Assembly (NCBI RefSeq): GCF_025947065.1
Contig: NZ_CP109994.1
Span: forward strand, 744,001 to 808,000
Direction of reading: 5' to 3'
DNA from: Flavobacterium sp. N1736
GTDB taxonomy: Bacteria; Bacteroidota; Bacteroidia; Flavobacteriales; Flavobacteriaceae
Length of the DNA: 64,000 nt
Part shown: in pieces, positions 29,201 through 39,623 of the stretch
Numbering within the stretch: position 1 is the first letter of the stretch
Layout of the letters: every line of letters starts with the position of its first letter
Notes under the pieces: generated by a model
Seen by the model: the letters and a program-made list of their open reading frames with translations, nothing else
Told to the model about the DNA's origin: nothing
The model's database searches: none
Position numbers and translations under genes: made by a program

Positions 29201-32200
29201 TTCAGGCTGTAACCGTGATTATAAACGATCCGCTTACGCCAACTACAACAGACGATACACAAGACTTTTGTTTGGTAAATGCGCCAACGGTAGCTAATAT
29301 TCAGGTAAACGAACCAAATGTAGTTTGGTATAGTACAGCAACAGGCGGAACAGCAATTCCGTTAACAACTGCTTTAGTAAGTGGTGTTTATTATGGAGCT
29401 GCTTTAGATTTGGCTACAAGCTGCGAAAGTTCAGTTCGTTTAGCAGTAACAATTTCTATTAATGATCCGGGCACGCCAACTACAACAGATAATACACAAG
29501 ATTTCTGTTTGGTAAATGTGCCAACAGTTGCAAATATTCAGGTAAACGAAGCAAATGTAGTTTGGTACAGTACTTCAATCGGAGGAATTGCAATTGCACC
29601 AACAACGGCTTTAACAAACAGCATTTATTACGGAGCCATTTTAGACCCTGTAACAAATTGTGAAAGCGCAACACGATTACAAGTAACCATTACAGTTACT
29701 GATCCGTTGACACCAACAACTATAGACAACACACAAGACTTTTGTTTAGTTAGCGCACTAACAGTTGCCAACATTCAGGTAAATGAGCCAAATGTGGTTT
29801 GGTATACAACAGCAACAGGCGGAACAGCACTTGCACCAACAACAGCTTTAACAAACGGCATTTATTACGGAGCAATTTTAGATTCTGTAACAGGTTGTGA
29901 AAGTTCAGTTCGATTGGCAGTAACCATTTCTGTAACTGATCCAGGCACGCCAACTACAACAGATAACACACAAGATTTCTGTTTAGTTAGTGCGCCAACA
30001 GTTGCTAATATTCAGGTAAACGAACCAAATGTAATTTGGTACAGCACTTTAACCGGAGGAACAGCAATTGCGCCAACAACGGCATTAACAAGCGGTATTT
30101 ACTACGGAGCCATTTTAGATCCGATAACAAATTGTGAAAGCGCAATACGATTAGCAGTAACAATTTCTGTAAACGATCCGGGAACTCCAACAACTACAGA
30201 TAACACACAAGATTTCTGTTTGGTAAATGTGCCAACAGTGGCTAATATTCAGGTTAATGAACCAAATGTAATTTGGTACAGTACTTTAACCGGAGGAATT
30301 GCAATAGCACCAACAACAGCTTTAACAAACGGAATTTATTACGGAGCCATTTTAGATCCGGTTTCCGGTTGTGAAAGCGCAACACGATTAGCAGTAACCA
30401 TTACAGTTACCGATCCGTTGACACCAACAACAGCAGATAGCACACAAGATTTCTGTTTAGTTAGTGCACCAACAGTTGCCAATATTCAGGTAAACGAGCC
30501 AAATGTGGTTTGGTATACAACAGCAACAGGCGGAACAGCTCTTGCACCAACAACAGCTTTAGCAAACGGAATTTATTACGGAGCAATTTTAGATCCTGTA
30601 ACAGGTTGCCAAAGTTCAGTTCGATTGGCAGTAACTATTTCTGTAACCGATCCGGGCACGCCAACAACTACAGATAATACACAGAATTTCTGTTTAATAA
30701 ATGCATCAACAGTTGCTAATATTCAGGTAAACGAACCAAATGTTGTTTGGTATACAACAGCAACCGGAGGAACTGCTCTTGCACCAACAACAGTTTTACT
30801 AAACGGAATTTATTATGGAGCAATTTTAGACCCTGTAACAAATTGTGAAAGTGCTATAAGATTAGCAGTAACAATTACAGTTACAGATCCTGGTACGCCA
30901 ACTACAACAGATAACACACAAGATTTCTGTATTTCTAATGCGCCAACGGTTGCTAATATTCAGGTAAACCAGCCAAATGTAGTTTGGTATAGCACACCAA
31001 CAGGCGGAGCTGCAATACCTGCAACAACCGCTTTAACAAACGGAATTTATTACGGAGCCATTTTAGATCCGATTTCAGGTTGTGAAAGCACTGTAAGATT
31101 GCTGGTGACAGTAACGATAAATAATCCTACTGCAACGCCAACGACGTTAGATAATACACAAGATTTTTGTTCGATAAATGCGCCAACAGTTGCTAATATT
31201 CAGGTAAACGAAGCAAATGTAGTTTGGTACAGCACCGCAACAGGCGGAACTGCAATACCGGCAACAACAGCTTTAGCAACAGGAATATACTACGGAGCTA
31301 TTTCAAGTGCAATAGGATGCGAAAATCCAGTACGATTAATGGTTACAGTAACGGTAAATACACCAGAAGTGGTAATTACAACAGATACAACGCAGGAATT
31401 CTGTTTATCAGCAGCACCAACAATTGCTAATATTCAGGTAAATCAGGCAAATGTAATATGGTTTAGTACAGCAACAGGCGGAACACCATTGGCAGCAAAT
31501 ACGCCACTTACTGCAACAACGTATTATGCAACAACCCTTAGCAATACAACAAATGGCTGTGGTAATGCAACACGTTTAGCAATAGCGGTTAGCTTTATAA
31601 ATGATGCCTTGTTTCCTATAAATGCAAGTGATAATACGCCTTGTGTATTCCAGGGAATAACATATTCAGTTGCAAATGGAAAAGGAAACTATGTTTGGTC
31701 AATCACAAGCGGAACAGGAACTATAACAGCCGGTGGCGGAACTGCTGACGGATCTGCAACGATCCCTTGGGAAGATGTTGGCTCAGGTACAGTTTCAGTT
31801 ACCTACACCAATACATGTGATGAAACCACTACAAAAACATTAAATGTAACAGTAGCAACATGTTCAGATCTTACCATAACCAATACAGTTAGTAATCCTA
31901 CTCCTAATTTTGGCGATGAAATCATCTTTACAGTAACAGTAAACAATGTTGGCGAAGGAATTATCAAAAACATAATTGTTAGTGATTTAATTCCAAGCGG
32001 ATACGAATTAGTATCAACTTCAACAACAACCGGAGTATATGATCCTTTAACAGGGCTTTGGACAATTCCAACCCTAAATGCGGGAGAAAGTGAAACACTC
32101 GAAATCAGAGTTACTGTAATGCCAAGCGGCGAATACACAAATGTAGCAGCGATCGAAATTTCAACTCCATTAGATGTTGATCCTACAAACAATACGGCTT

Positions 32201-32502
32201 CAGCTTTTGTAGAACCAATTTGTTTAACTGTTTATAATGAATTTACACCAAACAGTGACGGAGCAAATGATCTTTTCAGAATTGATTGTATCGAATCCTA
32301 TCCAAACAACGAATTAAAAGTATATAACAGATATGGTTCATTAGTGTACAGTAAAAAAGGTTATGAAAACGATTGGGACGGAACAGCAAATGTATCCGGA
32401 GTTATAAATAGAGGAGATATGTTGCCTACAGGTACTTATTTTTATGTGATAGACATGGGAGACGGAAAGGTTAAAAAAGGATGGTTATCTATAATGAGAT
32501 AA
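23275..32502 (+). CDS. Giant T9SS-secreted, repeat-rich surface adhesin with type-B C-terminal domain
   Basis: I start at the ATG at 23275, which gives a signal peptide (MKKFFTFCDLLFQKRFFGLV, cleavage near NNVIAQ) and 3075 residues. Five copies of a beta-sandwich-like module of about 150-160 residues (typified by NSVDGNPATFARLTV and FDRVEIRLGGLATLLTSVDI) alternate with Ig-like repeats of about 80-90 residues (NWYNVATGGAPLVNTASYTT). Ten near-identical repeats of about 79 residues follow, then a DUF11 domain (TNTVSNPTPNFGDEIIFTVT) and a gliding-motility-type CTD (NEFTPNSDGANDLFRIDCIE to GWLSIMR). That CTD directs secretion by the type IX system and typically needs a PorP/SprF partner, encoded 46 bp downstream. 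The protein is SprB-like in plan but not recognised as SprB itself. Its ligand is unknown. Confidence 0.92.
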   Translation: MKKFFTFCDLLFQKRFFGLVFLLLIGNNVIAQTFCRPVSNTNSVSGICVGSSVTNPTAAYNNDAGLTTFTTLSTVVGVLCSAQETLVLNQTARAGDQIVLYIGNGAGLLNLSLLSSGTIQPKLNGANSGTALAINNPLLNLAILPGNTIGVLRYTLTADTNQVQIQLGGLVSVLTDLRVYDVRLEFAPPTVSGGLNQTICSGTATTLTATPAAGTTVAWYSSPTSTTPLVTANSYTTPTLTANTTYYIGVTRAAGCEGNERVPVVINVSNPVAPAISTTGTAICSTGATQQTTLSVINPIPGTTYNWYNVAVGGVALSSGTSYSPTVPLGTTSFYVEAAIGSCLSPARTQVDVISNAVPAVPTVLTQSVTIQSGQNAILNAATSQAGVTLNWYDVATGGTALALNTTTYTTPVLTATKTFYVEAQSAVGNCVSATRVPVTVTVIPSALGGCLEAGSQQTLQNGLCLLCSSTNPNNSVDGNPATFARLTVPVGLINGWVQQTLQFNNPGKAGDIVDVDLELPGGLADVQLLGAISLATYNGATYNNDRVLINNPLITLQLLSGNRFRASVVAGANFDRVEIRLGGLATLLTSVDIYQATYRYKVPTITGDTTICSGQTTTLVANIAVGETINWYNVATGGAPLVNTASYTTPALTTPTTYYIEIARNGCVNSVRFPVSILIDNPVAPVISTAGTVICSGQTTTLNVDTPIVGSVYTWYDAASGGNLLFTGNSFVTPNLTANTTYYVEAGIGSCTSAARTAVTVTVNPLPVAPVAASSNVVIQSGQSVVLQVSSPDSNVTFDWYTVLTGGAAVATATTTYTTPVLTANQTYYVTARNTTTGCTSSARTAINVIISNTISSCLQVNAQATSKGGLTGCLLCGSSNEGNSIDANPATAANLTVIAGLVNDYIQQMLTFSTPGHAGDIIDVELGIPAGIVNVTALSYISLRSYNGLTPNGDQTNIGALVDIQLLSSTRLKASFVAAGPFTAVEVRLGGVATVATSLDIYGASYRFNNATVTGTASPICNGQQATLLASSTIPGETFSWYNAASAGTQVSPSASYTTPNLTATTTYYLEATRGGTCINSVRQPVTVTVAPFATAADVTIPSPQEATCAGGVVLSPTSPLAGAQFRYYTDQNKTQEIITGSTVAAQPGVTFAKDATTGALTISGLSAAGAPYNYYVSVVNSATCENDINTLKQVTVTFPTVTPLVVIGTPLTGCGTVNLANAITGFDTTGNTTYTFYDPSNNILPANAAANVNTSGVYSIQAQGNGVTCPSVILPVTVTINPLPSLTVPPSISVNVGSTVALNATSNGTLAWFDPQGNALTGPPFTTGVLNTPGVYTYTVVATSALNCTVTGTVSVNVINPNTCQSLTERVYANAQTSGSIILGGVTNGGNAVDGNPQTFSTITTGLGLLGVGTTWQTLSWPANIAKGTPVTIKLGSEYSAVAVGQNLSVVGTLNGVDIGPLQSVSGSLLNLLSGDNSFEYTFVPADGTGPQAYNGVRIQSASLLSVAQNTKVFDAYYNISVPTVTCTPGDIQDVYYGATDLGLPIGALTATVGVADSWNVADNDITTFATMYSGVGALAAADLTVAFKTPAIASDTLRIVVSKPGVLLDVNLLTGFTIQRYLGNVAVGAPIQNTSTFLSLRLLPGNTMSMVLVSSQPEPYDRVRIRFGGVAGVLQFLRVHTVERVGNTKVIGGDINNKVTVCPGTPVTLQIPADACSTYTWYDSPTGGSVVATGVTYTVPSTLAAGIYKYYVQPVRYGCETFARGEVTVEVSGSTPENALTDITLNGAATTSICSPTGTVTLATTVSGTVPLTNPIYYWYSFDGTTSQLIPGETTPQLVVTGLVPGTYTYYVGVSSDEFCQTAEADRKHITFTILPPSNETDISVDDITVCHDVAAVLTPTVSILTNPVFTWYLDNAKTQPIANGAVINGATYTISAAGVLTITGLTHAVSPITYYVGVSSNTTCENIAGTLQAVTVIINDPLTPTTTDDTQDFCLVNAPTVANIQVNEPNVVWYSTATGGTAIPLTTALVSGVYYGAALDLATSCESSVRLAVTISINDPGTPTTTDNTQDFCLVNVPTVANIQVNEANVVWYSTSIGGIAIAPTTALTNSIYYGAILDPVTNCESATRLQVTITVTDPLTPTTIDNTQDFCLVSALTVANIQVNEPNVVWYTTATGGTALAPTTALTNGIYYGAILDSVTGCESSVRLAVTISVTDPGTPTTTDNTQDFCLVSAPTVANIQVNEPNVIWYSTLTGGTAIAPTTALTSGIYYGAILDPITNCESAIRLAVTISVNDPGTPTTTDNTQDFCLVNVPTVANIQVNEPNVIWYSTLTGGIAIAPTTALTNGIYYGAILDPVSGCESATRLAVTITVTDPLTPTTADSTQDFCLVSAPTVANIQVNEPNVVWYTTATGGTALAPTTALANGIYYGAILDPVTGCQSSVRLAVTISVTDPGTPTTTDNTQNFCLINASTVANIQVNEPNVVWYTTATGGTALAPTTVLLNGIYYGAILDPVTNCESAIRLAVTITVTDPGTPTTTDNTQDFCISNAPTVANIQVNQPNVVWYSTPTGGAAIPATTALTNGIYYGAILDPISGCESTVRLLVTVTINNPTATPTTLDNTQDFCSINAPTVANIQVNEANVVWYSTATGGTAIPATTALATGIYYGAISSAIGCENPVRLMVTVTVNTPEVVITTDTTQEFCLSAAPTIANIQVNQANVIWFSTATGGTPLAANTPLTATTYYATTLSNTTNGCGNATRLAIAVSFINDALFPINASDNTPCVFQGITYSVANGKGNYVWSITSGTGTITAGGGTADGSATIPWEDVGSGTVSVTYTNTCDETTTKTLNVTVATCSDLTITNTVSNPTPNFGDEIIFTVTVNNVGEGIIKNIIVSDLIPSGYELVSTSTTTGVYDPLTGLWTIPTLNAGESETLEIRVTVMPSGEYTNVAAIEISTPLDVDPTNNTASAFVEPICLTVYNEFTPNSDGANDLFRIDCIESYPNNELKVYNRYGSLVYSKKGYENDWDGTANVSGVINRGDMLPTGTYFYVIDMGDGKVKKGWLSIMR
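29224..31597 (+). repeat. Ten tandem ~237-bp coding repeats inside the adhesin gene
   Basis: Each unit encodes a variant of DPGTPTTTDNTQDFCL, TVANIQVNEPNVVWY, TGGTAIAPTTAL, NGIYYGAILDPVTNCES and RLAVTITV. Units begin near 29224, 29461, 29698, 29935 and so on. Units 2-3-4 resemble units 5-6-7 in that order (NVP type, then the DPLTPTT type, then the DPG type), a period of about 711 bp, so part of the array arose by block duplication. The first and last units are the most diverged. Each unit has two Cys, possibly a disulfide. Confidence 0.92.
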
Positions 32503-32548
32503 GCACCATTATTAATCCTCTAATTAATTAAACTAAATAAGTATCGTT

Positions 32549-33481
32549 ATGAAACTATATATAAAATCATTAGAAATATATTTAATCTTAATATGTTCTA
32601 TTATAACATTTAGTGCGCGTGCACAACAAGATCCGGAGTACACACAATATATGTACAACACAATGGCGGTAAACCCTGCTTATGCAGGGTCTACCGGATC
32701 ATTAGAAGCAACACTTTTGTACCGTTCACAATGGATAGGAATTGATGGAGCACCAGAAACACAATCGTTCTCCATTCACGGACCGCTTGCCAACGAAAAT
32801 ATCGGTTTGGGATTAAGTGTCGTTAACGACAAAATAGGTCCATCTGATGAACTGTATCTTGACGGAAATTTTGCCTATTCAATACCTCTTGGATATGAAA
32901 AAAGATTAGCCTTTGGTTTAAAAGCCGGAATGCGAATGCTGAACATTGATTGGTCAAAAGGAAGATATTACAATAATAATGACGTTTTGTTAAATCAGAA
33001 TATTGACAATCAGATGAAGTTAGCCGTTGGGGCAGGGATATATTATTATACAGATAAGTGGTATTTAGGAGTTTCAATTCCTAGTTTTATAGAAAACAGC
33101 TATTATGATGATGTACAGGAATCTATAGATTACGATCGACTACATTATTATTTAATGGGAGGGTATGTTTTTGATTTGAATCCGAATTTAAAATTCAAGC
33201 CGGCATTTCTTGTAAAAGCAGTAAGCGGAGCACCGCTTACAGCAGATGTTTCGGCGAATTTTATGATTGCAGAAAAATTTGTAATTGGTGGAGCTTACAG
33301 AACAGATGATTCTGTAAGCATACTGGCAGGTTTTCAAATCTCCAGAAGTTTTTACATCGGATATGCTTTTGATTACACTGTGAGCGACTTAAACAAATAC
33401 AACGACGGCTCGCACGAAATCATATTGCGTTATCAATTTAACAAAGGCGAAAACAAAATTAAATCCCCTCGATTCTTCTAA
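32549..33481 (+). CDS. PorP/SprF-family type IX secretion outer-membrane protein
   Basis: 310 residues: a signal peptide ending at ARAQ, then the family signature QQDPEYTQYMYNTMAVNPAY followed by AGSTGSLEATLLYRSQWIG. The rest is an outer-membrane beta barrel of alternating strands ending in an aromatic-rich sequence (EIILRYQFNKGE, then SPRFF). PorP/SprF proteins partner with individual type-B-CTD cargo; in F. johnsoniae, SprF is needed for SprB to reach the surface. The gene lies 46 bp after the adhesin and 12 bp before the OmpA-like gene, so it is most probably the dedicated partner of this adhesin. Confidence 0.93.
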   Translation: MKLYIKSLEIYLILICSIITFSARAQQDPEYTQYMYNTMAVNPAYAGSTGSLEATLLYRSQWIGIDGAPETQSFSIHGPLANENIGLGLSVVNDKIGPSDELYLDGNFAYSIPLGYEKRLAFGLKAGMRMLNIDWSKGRYYNNNDVLLNQNIDNQMKLAVGAGIYYYTDKWYLGVSIPSFIENSYYDDVQESIDYDRLHYYLMGGYVFDLNPNLKFKPAFLVKAVSGAPLTADVSANFMIAEKFVIGGAYRTDDSVSILAGFQISRSFYIGYAFDYTVSDLNKYNDGSHEIILRYQFNKGENKIKSPRFF

Positions 33482-33493
33482 AAAATAAACCTT

Positions 33494-35431
33494 ATGAAAA
33501 AACTATATATCCTTAGTTTGGTATTGAGCTTCACGGTTTGTTTTGCTCAGACCACTAACCTAAAAAAGGCCGATGCACTGTTTAAAAACTATGCTTATAC
33601 CGATGCTTCAAAAGCATACGAAGAAATTTTGGCGAATATCAAAAGTCCTTCGACACAAACTTTAAAAAATGCTGCCGACTCGTATTATTTTATTTCCGAT
33701 TCAAGAAATGCATTAAAATGGTACAGAAAGTTATACGAAGCACAAGGAAATAATTTAACTGATATTTACTATTTGCGTTATATCCAATCGATGAAAGCCG
33801 TAATGGATTACGAAGAAGCAAATCGTGTAACCAAAGAATATCTGGATAAAAAAGGCGATAAAAACGAGATCAATAGATATCTGGTTCAAAAATTTCAATT
33901 GGATAGTCTCTCTAAATCAAAATCGCTTTATGAAATCAAAAATCTTGCTATAAATTCGACGAAATCTGATTTTGGAACAGCTTTTTTTCAGGATAAAATT
34001 GTTTTTACCTCGGCAAGAGATACAACAAAGTTTAGTGAAAAATTATACACCTGGAACAATCAGCCTTTTCTGAATTTATATGTTGCAGAACGAAATCCGG
34101 CTGATGCAAGTTTGTTTAACGAAACGATATTTCTGCCAAACGTAATGTCAAAATATCATGAAGCAACAGCCACTTTTGATGCCAGCGGAAAAACAATTTA
34201 TTATACCACCAACATTGTTAAAAAGAACAAACTGGTTGTAGACGAAAGTAAAATCAATAATTTTCAAATTATAAAAGGAACTTTAGACGGAAATAAACTA
34301 GAGAATCCTCAAAAAGTGTTTTTTGACAATGATGATTATTCGGTAGGACATCCTTCTTTAAGCGAGGACGGAAAATGGCTTTTCTTTGCATCAGATATGC
34401 CGGGCGGAATTGGTGAAAGTGATTTGTATGTAGTGAAAATTGCTGATGACGGAACAATGAGTTCTCCTCAGAATCTGGGACCAAAAATTAATACAATTGG
34501 TAACGACGTATTTCCGTATTTCAGCAAAGGAATGCTTTATTTTTCTTCTGATGGACATTACGGATTAGGAGATCTTGATATTTATGAAAGCAAATTTTTC
34601 TCTGACGGAAGTTTCTCAGACCCAAAAAACTTAGGCACTCCCATTAACAGTAATAAAGACGACTTTGCCTATATCATTGACAAAACAGCTCATGCGGGTT
34701 ATATATCTTCAAACAGAGAAGGAGGAAAAGGCGATGACGATATTTATTCCTTCACAAAAGGAGATCCGGTTTGTAACCAGACAATCTCAGGAATGGCAAT
34801 AGACCGAAAAACAAAATTGCCACTTACAGATGTTGCCATTATGGGATATAACTCTTTTAATGATATTCTTGGTGAAACAAAAACCAATTACGAAGGTAAA
34901 TATGCCTTAGTGGTTCCGTGTGGAAAAACAGTTAAAATGATCGCAGCAAAACCAAATTACAGCAGCGATGAAAAAACGGTAGAAACCACTTTAGAAAACG
35001 AAGGCGAAATTCCGAATATCAATTTTGAACTCAGCAATTATGATGATTTGGTTGTGAAGAAAAAAGGAGTGGAGAAAGTAGATGTCAACCCAATTTATTT
35101 TGATTACGATAAATATGATATCACGCCAAAAGCCGTAGAAGAATTAGCCAAAGTAGTTTTCGTAATGCAAAAATTCCCAAACATTCGTATCAAAATTGAG
35201 TCACATACAGATTCAAGAGGAAAAGATGCTTACAACCTGAAACTTTCTGACAACAGAGCAAAATCAACCCGTGATTATCTTATTTCGCAAAATATAGATG
35301 CTTCACGAATAGAGAGCGCTATTGGTTATGGCGAAAGCCGCTTAATAAATAAATGTAAAAATGGAGTAAAATGTACAGATGCGGAACATGTTTTAAACAG
35401 ACGTTCTGATTTTATTATCATTCAAAAATAA
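33494..35431 (+). CDS. PorE/SprD-like OmpA-family protein (TPR, PD40 propeller, CRD, OmpA domain)
   Basis: 645 residues in the domain order known from PorE. A signal peptide ends at CFAQ. A helical TPR-like region (about 22-150) follows, then a PD40-type beta propeller (about 160-430, with repeated motifs such as HPSLSEDGKWLFFASDMPGG and DVFPYFSKGMLYFSSDGHYG), a carboxypeptidase-regulatory-like domain (about 430-510) and an OmpA C-terminal peptidoglycan-binding domain (about 530-645, with IYFDYDKYDITPKAVEELAK and IKIESHTDSRGKDAYNLKLS). It could anchor the export and adhesin complex to the cell wall. The signal peptide looks type I, with no lipobox, unlike lipidated PorE. A terminator follows at 35744. 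Confidence 0.9.
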   Translation: MKKLYILSLVLSFTVCFAQTTNLKKADALFKNYAYTDASKAYEEILANIKSPSTQTLKNAADSYYFISDSRNALKWYRKLYEAQGNNLTDIYYLRYIQSMKAVMDYEEANRVTKEYLDKKGDKNEINRYLVQKFQLDSLSKSKSLYEIKNLAINSTKSDFGTAFFQDKIVFTSARDTTKFSEKLYTWNNQPFLNLYVAERNPADASLFNETIFLPNVMSKYHEATATFDASGKTIYYTTNIVKKNKLVVDESKINNFQIIKGTLDGNKLENPQKVFFDNDDYSVGHPSLSEDGKWLFFASDMPGGIGESDLYVVKIADDGTMSSPQNLGPKINTIGNDVFPYFSKGMLYFSSDGHYGLGDLDIYESKFFSDGSFSDPKNLGTPINSNKDDFAYIIDKTAHAGYISSNREGGKGDDDIYSFTKGDPVCNQTISGMAIDRKTKLPLTDVAIMGYNSFNDILGETKTNYEGKYALVVPCGKTVKMIAAKPNYSSDEKTVETTLENEGEIPNINFELSNYDDLVVKKKGVEKVDVNPIYFDYDKYDITPKAVEELAKVVFVMQKFPNIRIKIESHTDSRGKDAYNLKLSDNRAKSTRDYLISQNIDASRIESAIGYGESRLINKCKNGVKCTDAEHVLNRRSDFIIIQK

Positions 35432-35463
35432 ACAAGATTATATTGAATGTAATGCAAAAAAAA

Positions 35464-35610
35464 ACACACATAGAAACATAGTCCCGAAGCGTCGGGATGA
35501 ACTCAAAAAAGACATTTCATTTGCATTAATACACATAGCTATGTGTGAAGAAACGAGTTTCTTTTTGATTTCCTTTTTTAAAGTATAAAATCTATGTTTC
35601 TATGTGTTTA
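35464..35610 (-). repeat. MITE-like intergenic repeat, copy C (inverted)
   Basis: A 147-bp copy in the 446-bp gap before ligA, in reverse orientation to copies A and B. It runs from ACACACATAGAAACATAG to TCTATGTTTCTATGTGTTTA. Internal hairpins are ACACATAGCTATGTGT (35531-35546) and AGAAACGAGTTTCT (35549-35562). Uniquely, it carries the 16-bp TCCCGAAGCGTCGGGA palindrome close to one end, which the aligned copies lack. Confidence 0.82.
35482..35497. repeat. 16-bp palindrome TCCCGA-AGCG-TCGGGA nested in repeat copy C
   Basis: A perfect 6-bp stem with a four-base loop, the same element as at 10667 and, imperfectly, at 7866. In copies A and B of the surrounding repeat the corresponding place has no such palindrome, so it appears to be an insertion into the older element. 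Confidence 0.7.
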
Positions 35611-35743
35611 AAAATAATTATAAACGTTTATTCTTAAACTTTTTTATCAGTCCTGATAAATGTTAAAACCATTTGGAAGTTGGTTTTTGTTTGATTCTTT
35701 TAAAGATTTATTGATTCTTTTTAAGAATAATGGACAAGAAGGA

Positions 35744-35777
35744 AATCAAGTTGCATCTTTTTGCAGCTTGATTTTTG
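35744..35777 (+). terminator. Intrinsic terminator downstream of the adhesin operon
   Basis: AATCAAG-T-TGCA pairs with TGCA-G-CTTGATT (12 pairs including one T-G) across a six-base loop and is followed by TTTT. It lies beyond repeat copy C and before ligA, so it probably ends read-through from the PorE-like gene. Confidence 0.7.
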
Positions 35778-35823
35778 ATTTTTAAAACTTTCTGTTTTTA
35801 AGTACATTTCAACAAAAATATCC

Positions 35824-35831
35824 TAATTTTG
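35824..35831 (+). promoter_or_regulatory. -7 promoter box upstream of ligA
   Basis: An exact TAnnTTTG match (TAATTTTG) 46 bp before the ligA ATG. No TTG was found at the ideal -33 spacing, so this is a -7-only candidate. Confidence 0.5.
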
Positions 35832-35871
35832 AGGTTACCGTTATTCTAAATTACAATCAGCACTATTTTAA

Positions 35872-38551
<2,680 letters not shown>

Positions 38552-38566
<15 letters not shown>

Positions 38567-39466
38567 TTTTCCTTCATTGGTATGCGCTTTATTTTTATCG
38601 AAATAAAAATCTATTCGACCTAAATTTATTCCGTAGCAACCCACTTGATTTACCAAAACATTTTCGCCCACTTTGTTTTTCACAATAGTTGGTTTATCTA
38701 AAAAAGTATGCGTATGTCCGCCAATAATCAAATCGATATCCTGCGTTAAACCTGCGAATTTTAAATCAGAAATTTTAGAAGAATCCGCATCGCCGTATTT
38801 ATAACCTAAATGCGAAAGACAAATAACCAAATCGCATTTTTCCTGTTTCTTTAACAATTGCGTCATATCCTGCGCAATTTCTACAGGATCATTATAAACC
38901 GTTTCCTTATACATTTGCTTGTCTACCAAACCGGCAAGCTCAATTCCCACACCAAAAACACCTACTTTGATTCCGTTTTTATTGAAAATTTTATAAGGTT
39001 TTACAAGCCCGTTCATCACCGTATTCTTAAAATCATAATTTGCATTGATGAACTCAAAAGTAGCGTGAGGCATTTGCGCATATAAACCATCAAGACCGTT
39101 ATCAAAATCATGATTTCCTATCGTTGAAGCGTCATATTTCATCATGCTCATTAATTTGAACTCAAGTTCACCGCCATAATAATTAAAGTACGGAGTTCCC
39201 TGAAAAATATCGCCTGCATCAAGCAAAAGTACATTTGGATTTTCTTTACGAATAGTTTCAATAAGTGCCGCACGGCGAGAAACACCACCTTTATTTGCAT
39301 TACGAGGATCATCAGCCGGAAAAGGATCAATATGGCTGTGAACATCATTCGTATGCAAAACAGTTAAATGTTTAATATCGTTAGTTTCAAAACTGCTTAA
39401 TGACAAACCTAAACTTAATAAAGCAGTACTTGCAGCAGTTTTTTCGATAAATTCTCTTCTTTTCAT
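38552..39466 (-). CDS. Secreted metallophosphatase, N-terminal half of a UshA-type 5'-nucleotidase
   Basis: 304 residues starting with a twin-arginine-like signal (MKRREFIEKTAASTALLSLG). The calcineurin-like metallophosphatase core is complete: HTNDVHSHIDP (first metal-binding Asp/His), LLDAGDIFQGTP, STIGNHDFDNG, CLSHLG and IIGGHTHTF. UshA-type 5'-nucleotidases have this domain followed by a substrate-binding C-terminal domain; here that second domain is encoded by the separate gene 157 bp upstream. The two proteins may act together in nucleotide scavenging outside the cytoplasm. Substrate is inferred from the family. Confidence 0.9.
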
Positions 39467-39513
39467 TTTATATATTTTTTTCAGGAACGCTTATAATTTG
39501 CTAATGTTTTTTT

Positions 39514-39551
39514 TTGCCACTGATTAAAAGATTTACACAGATTTTTTTAAT
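39514..39551 (+). repeat. GCCAC-type intergenic repeat fragment
   Basis: TTGCCACTGATTAAAAGATT and the following TACACAGATT resemble the fragment TTAATCTGTGGCGAATAA at 52895 (opposite strand) and share the GCCAC start with the palindrome at 58993. It lies between the two 5'-nucleotidase-like genes. The relation is suggestive only. Confidence 0.35.
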
Positions 39552-39623
39552 TCTTTAATCTTTGGCTAAATTTTTTCTGCACAGAGAAATGATCTGTTTT
39601 TAATCTGAATATGTGCTGCCTTT

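Noticed and set aside
29224..31597. Regularly spaced repeats that could suggest a CRISPR array
   Set aside because: Units are about 237 bp, in frame, and vary only slightly throughout; they are coding repeats of the adhesin, not short repeats with unique spacers.
31803..32192. Minus-strand frame of about 129 codons inside the adhesin gene
   Set aside because: It is antisense to the clearly coding DUF11 domain and has no family features.
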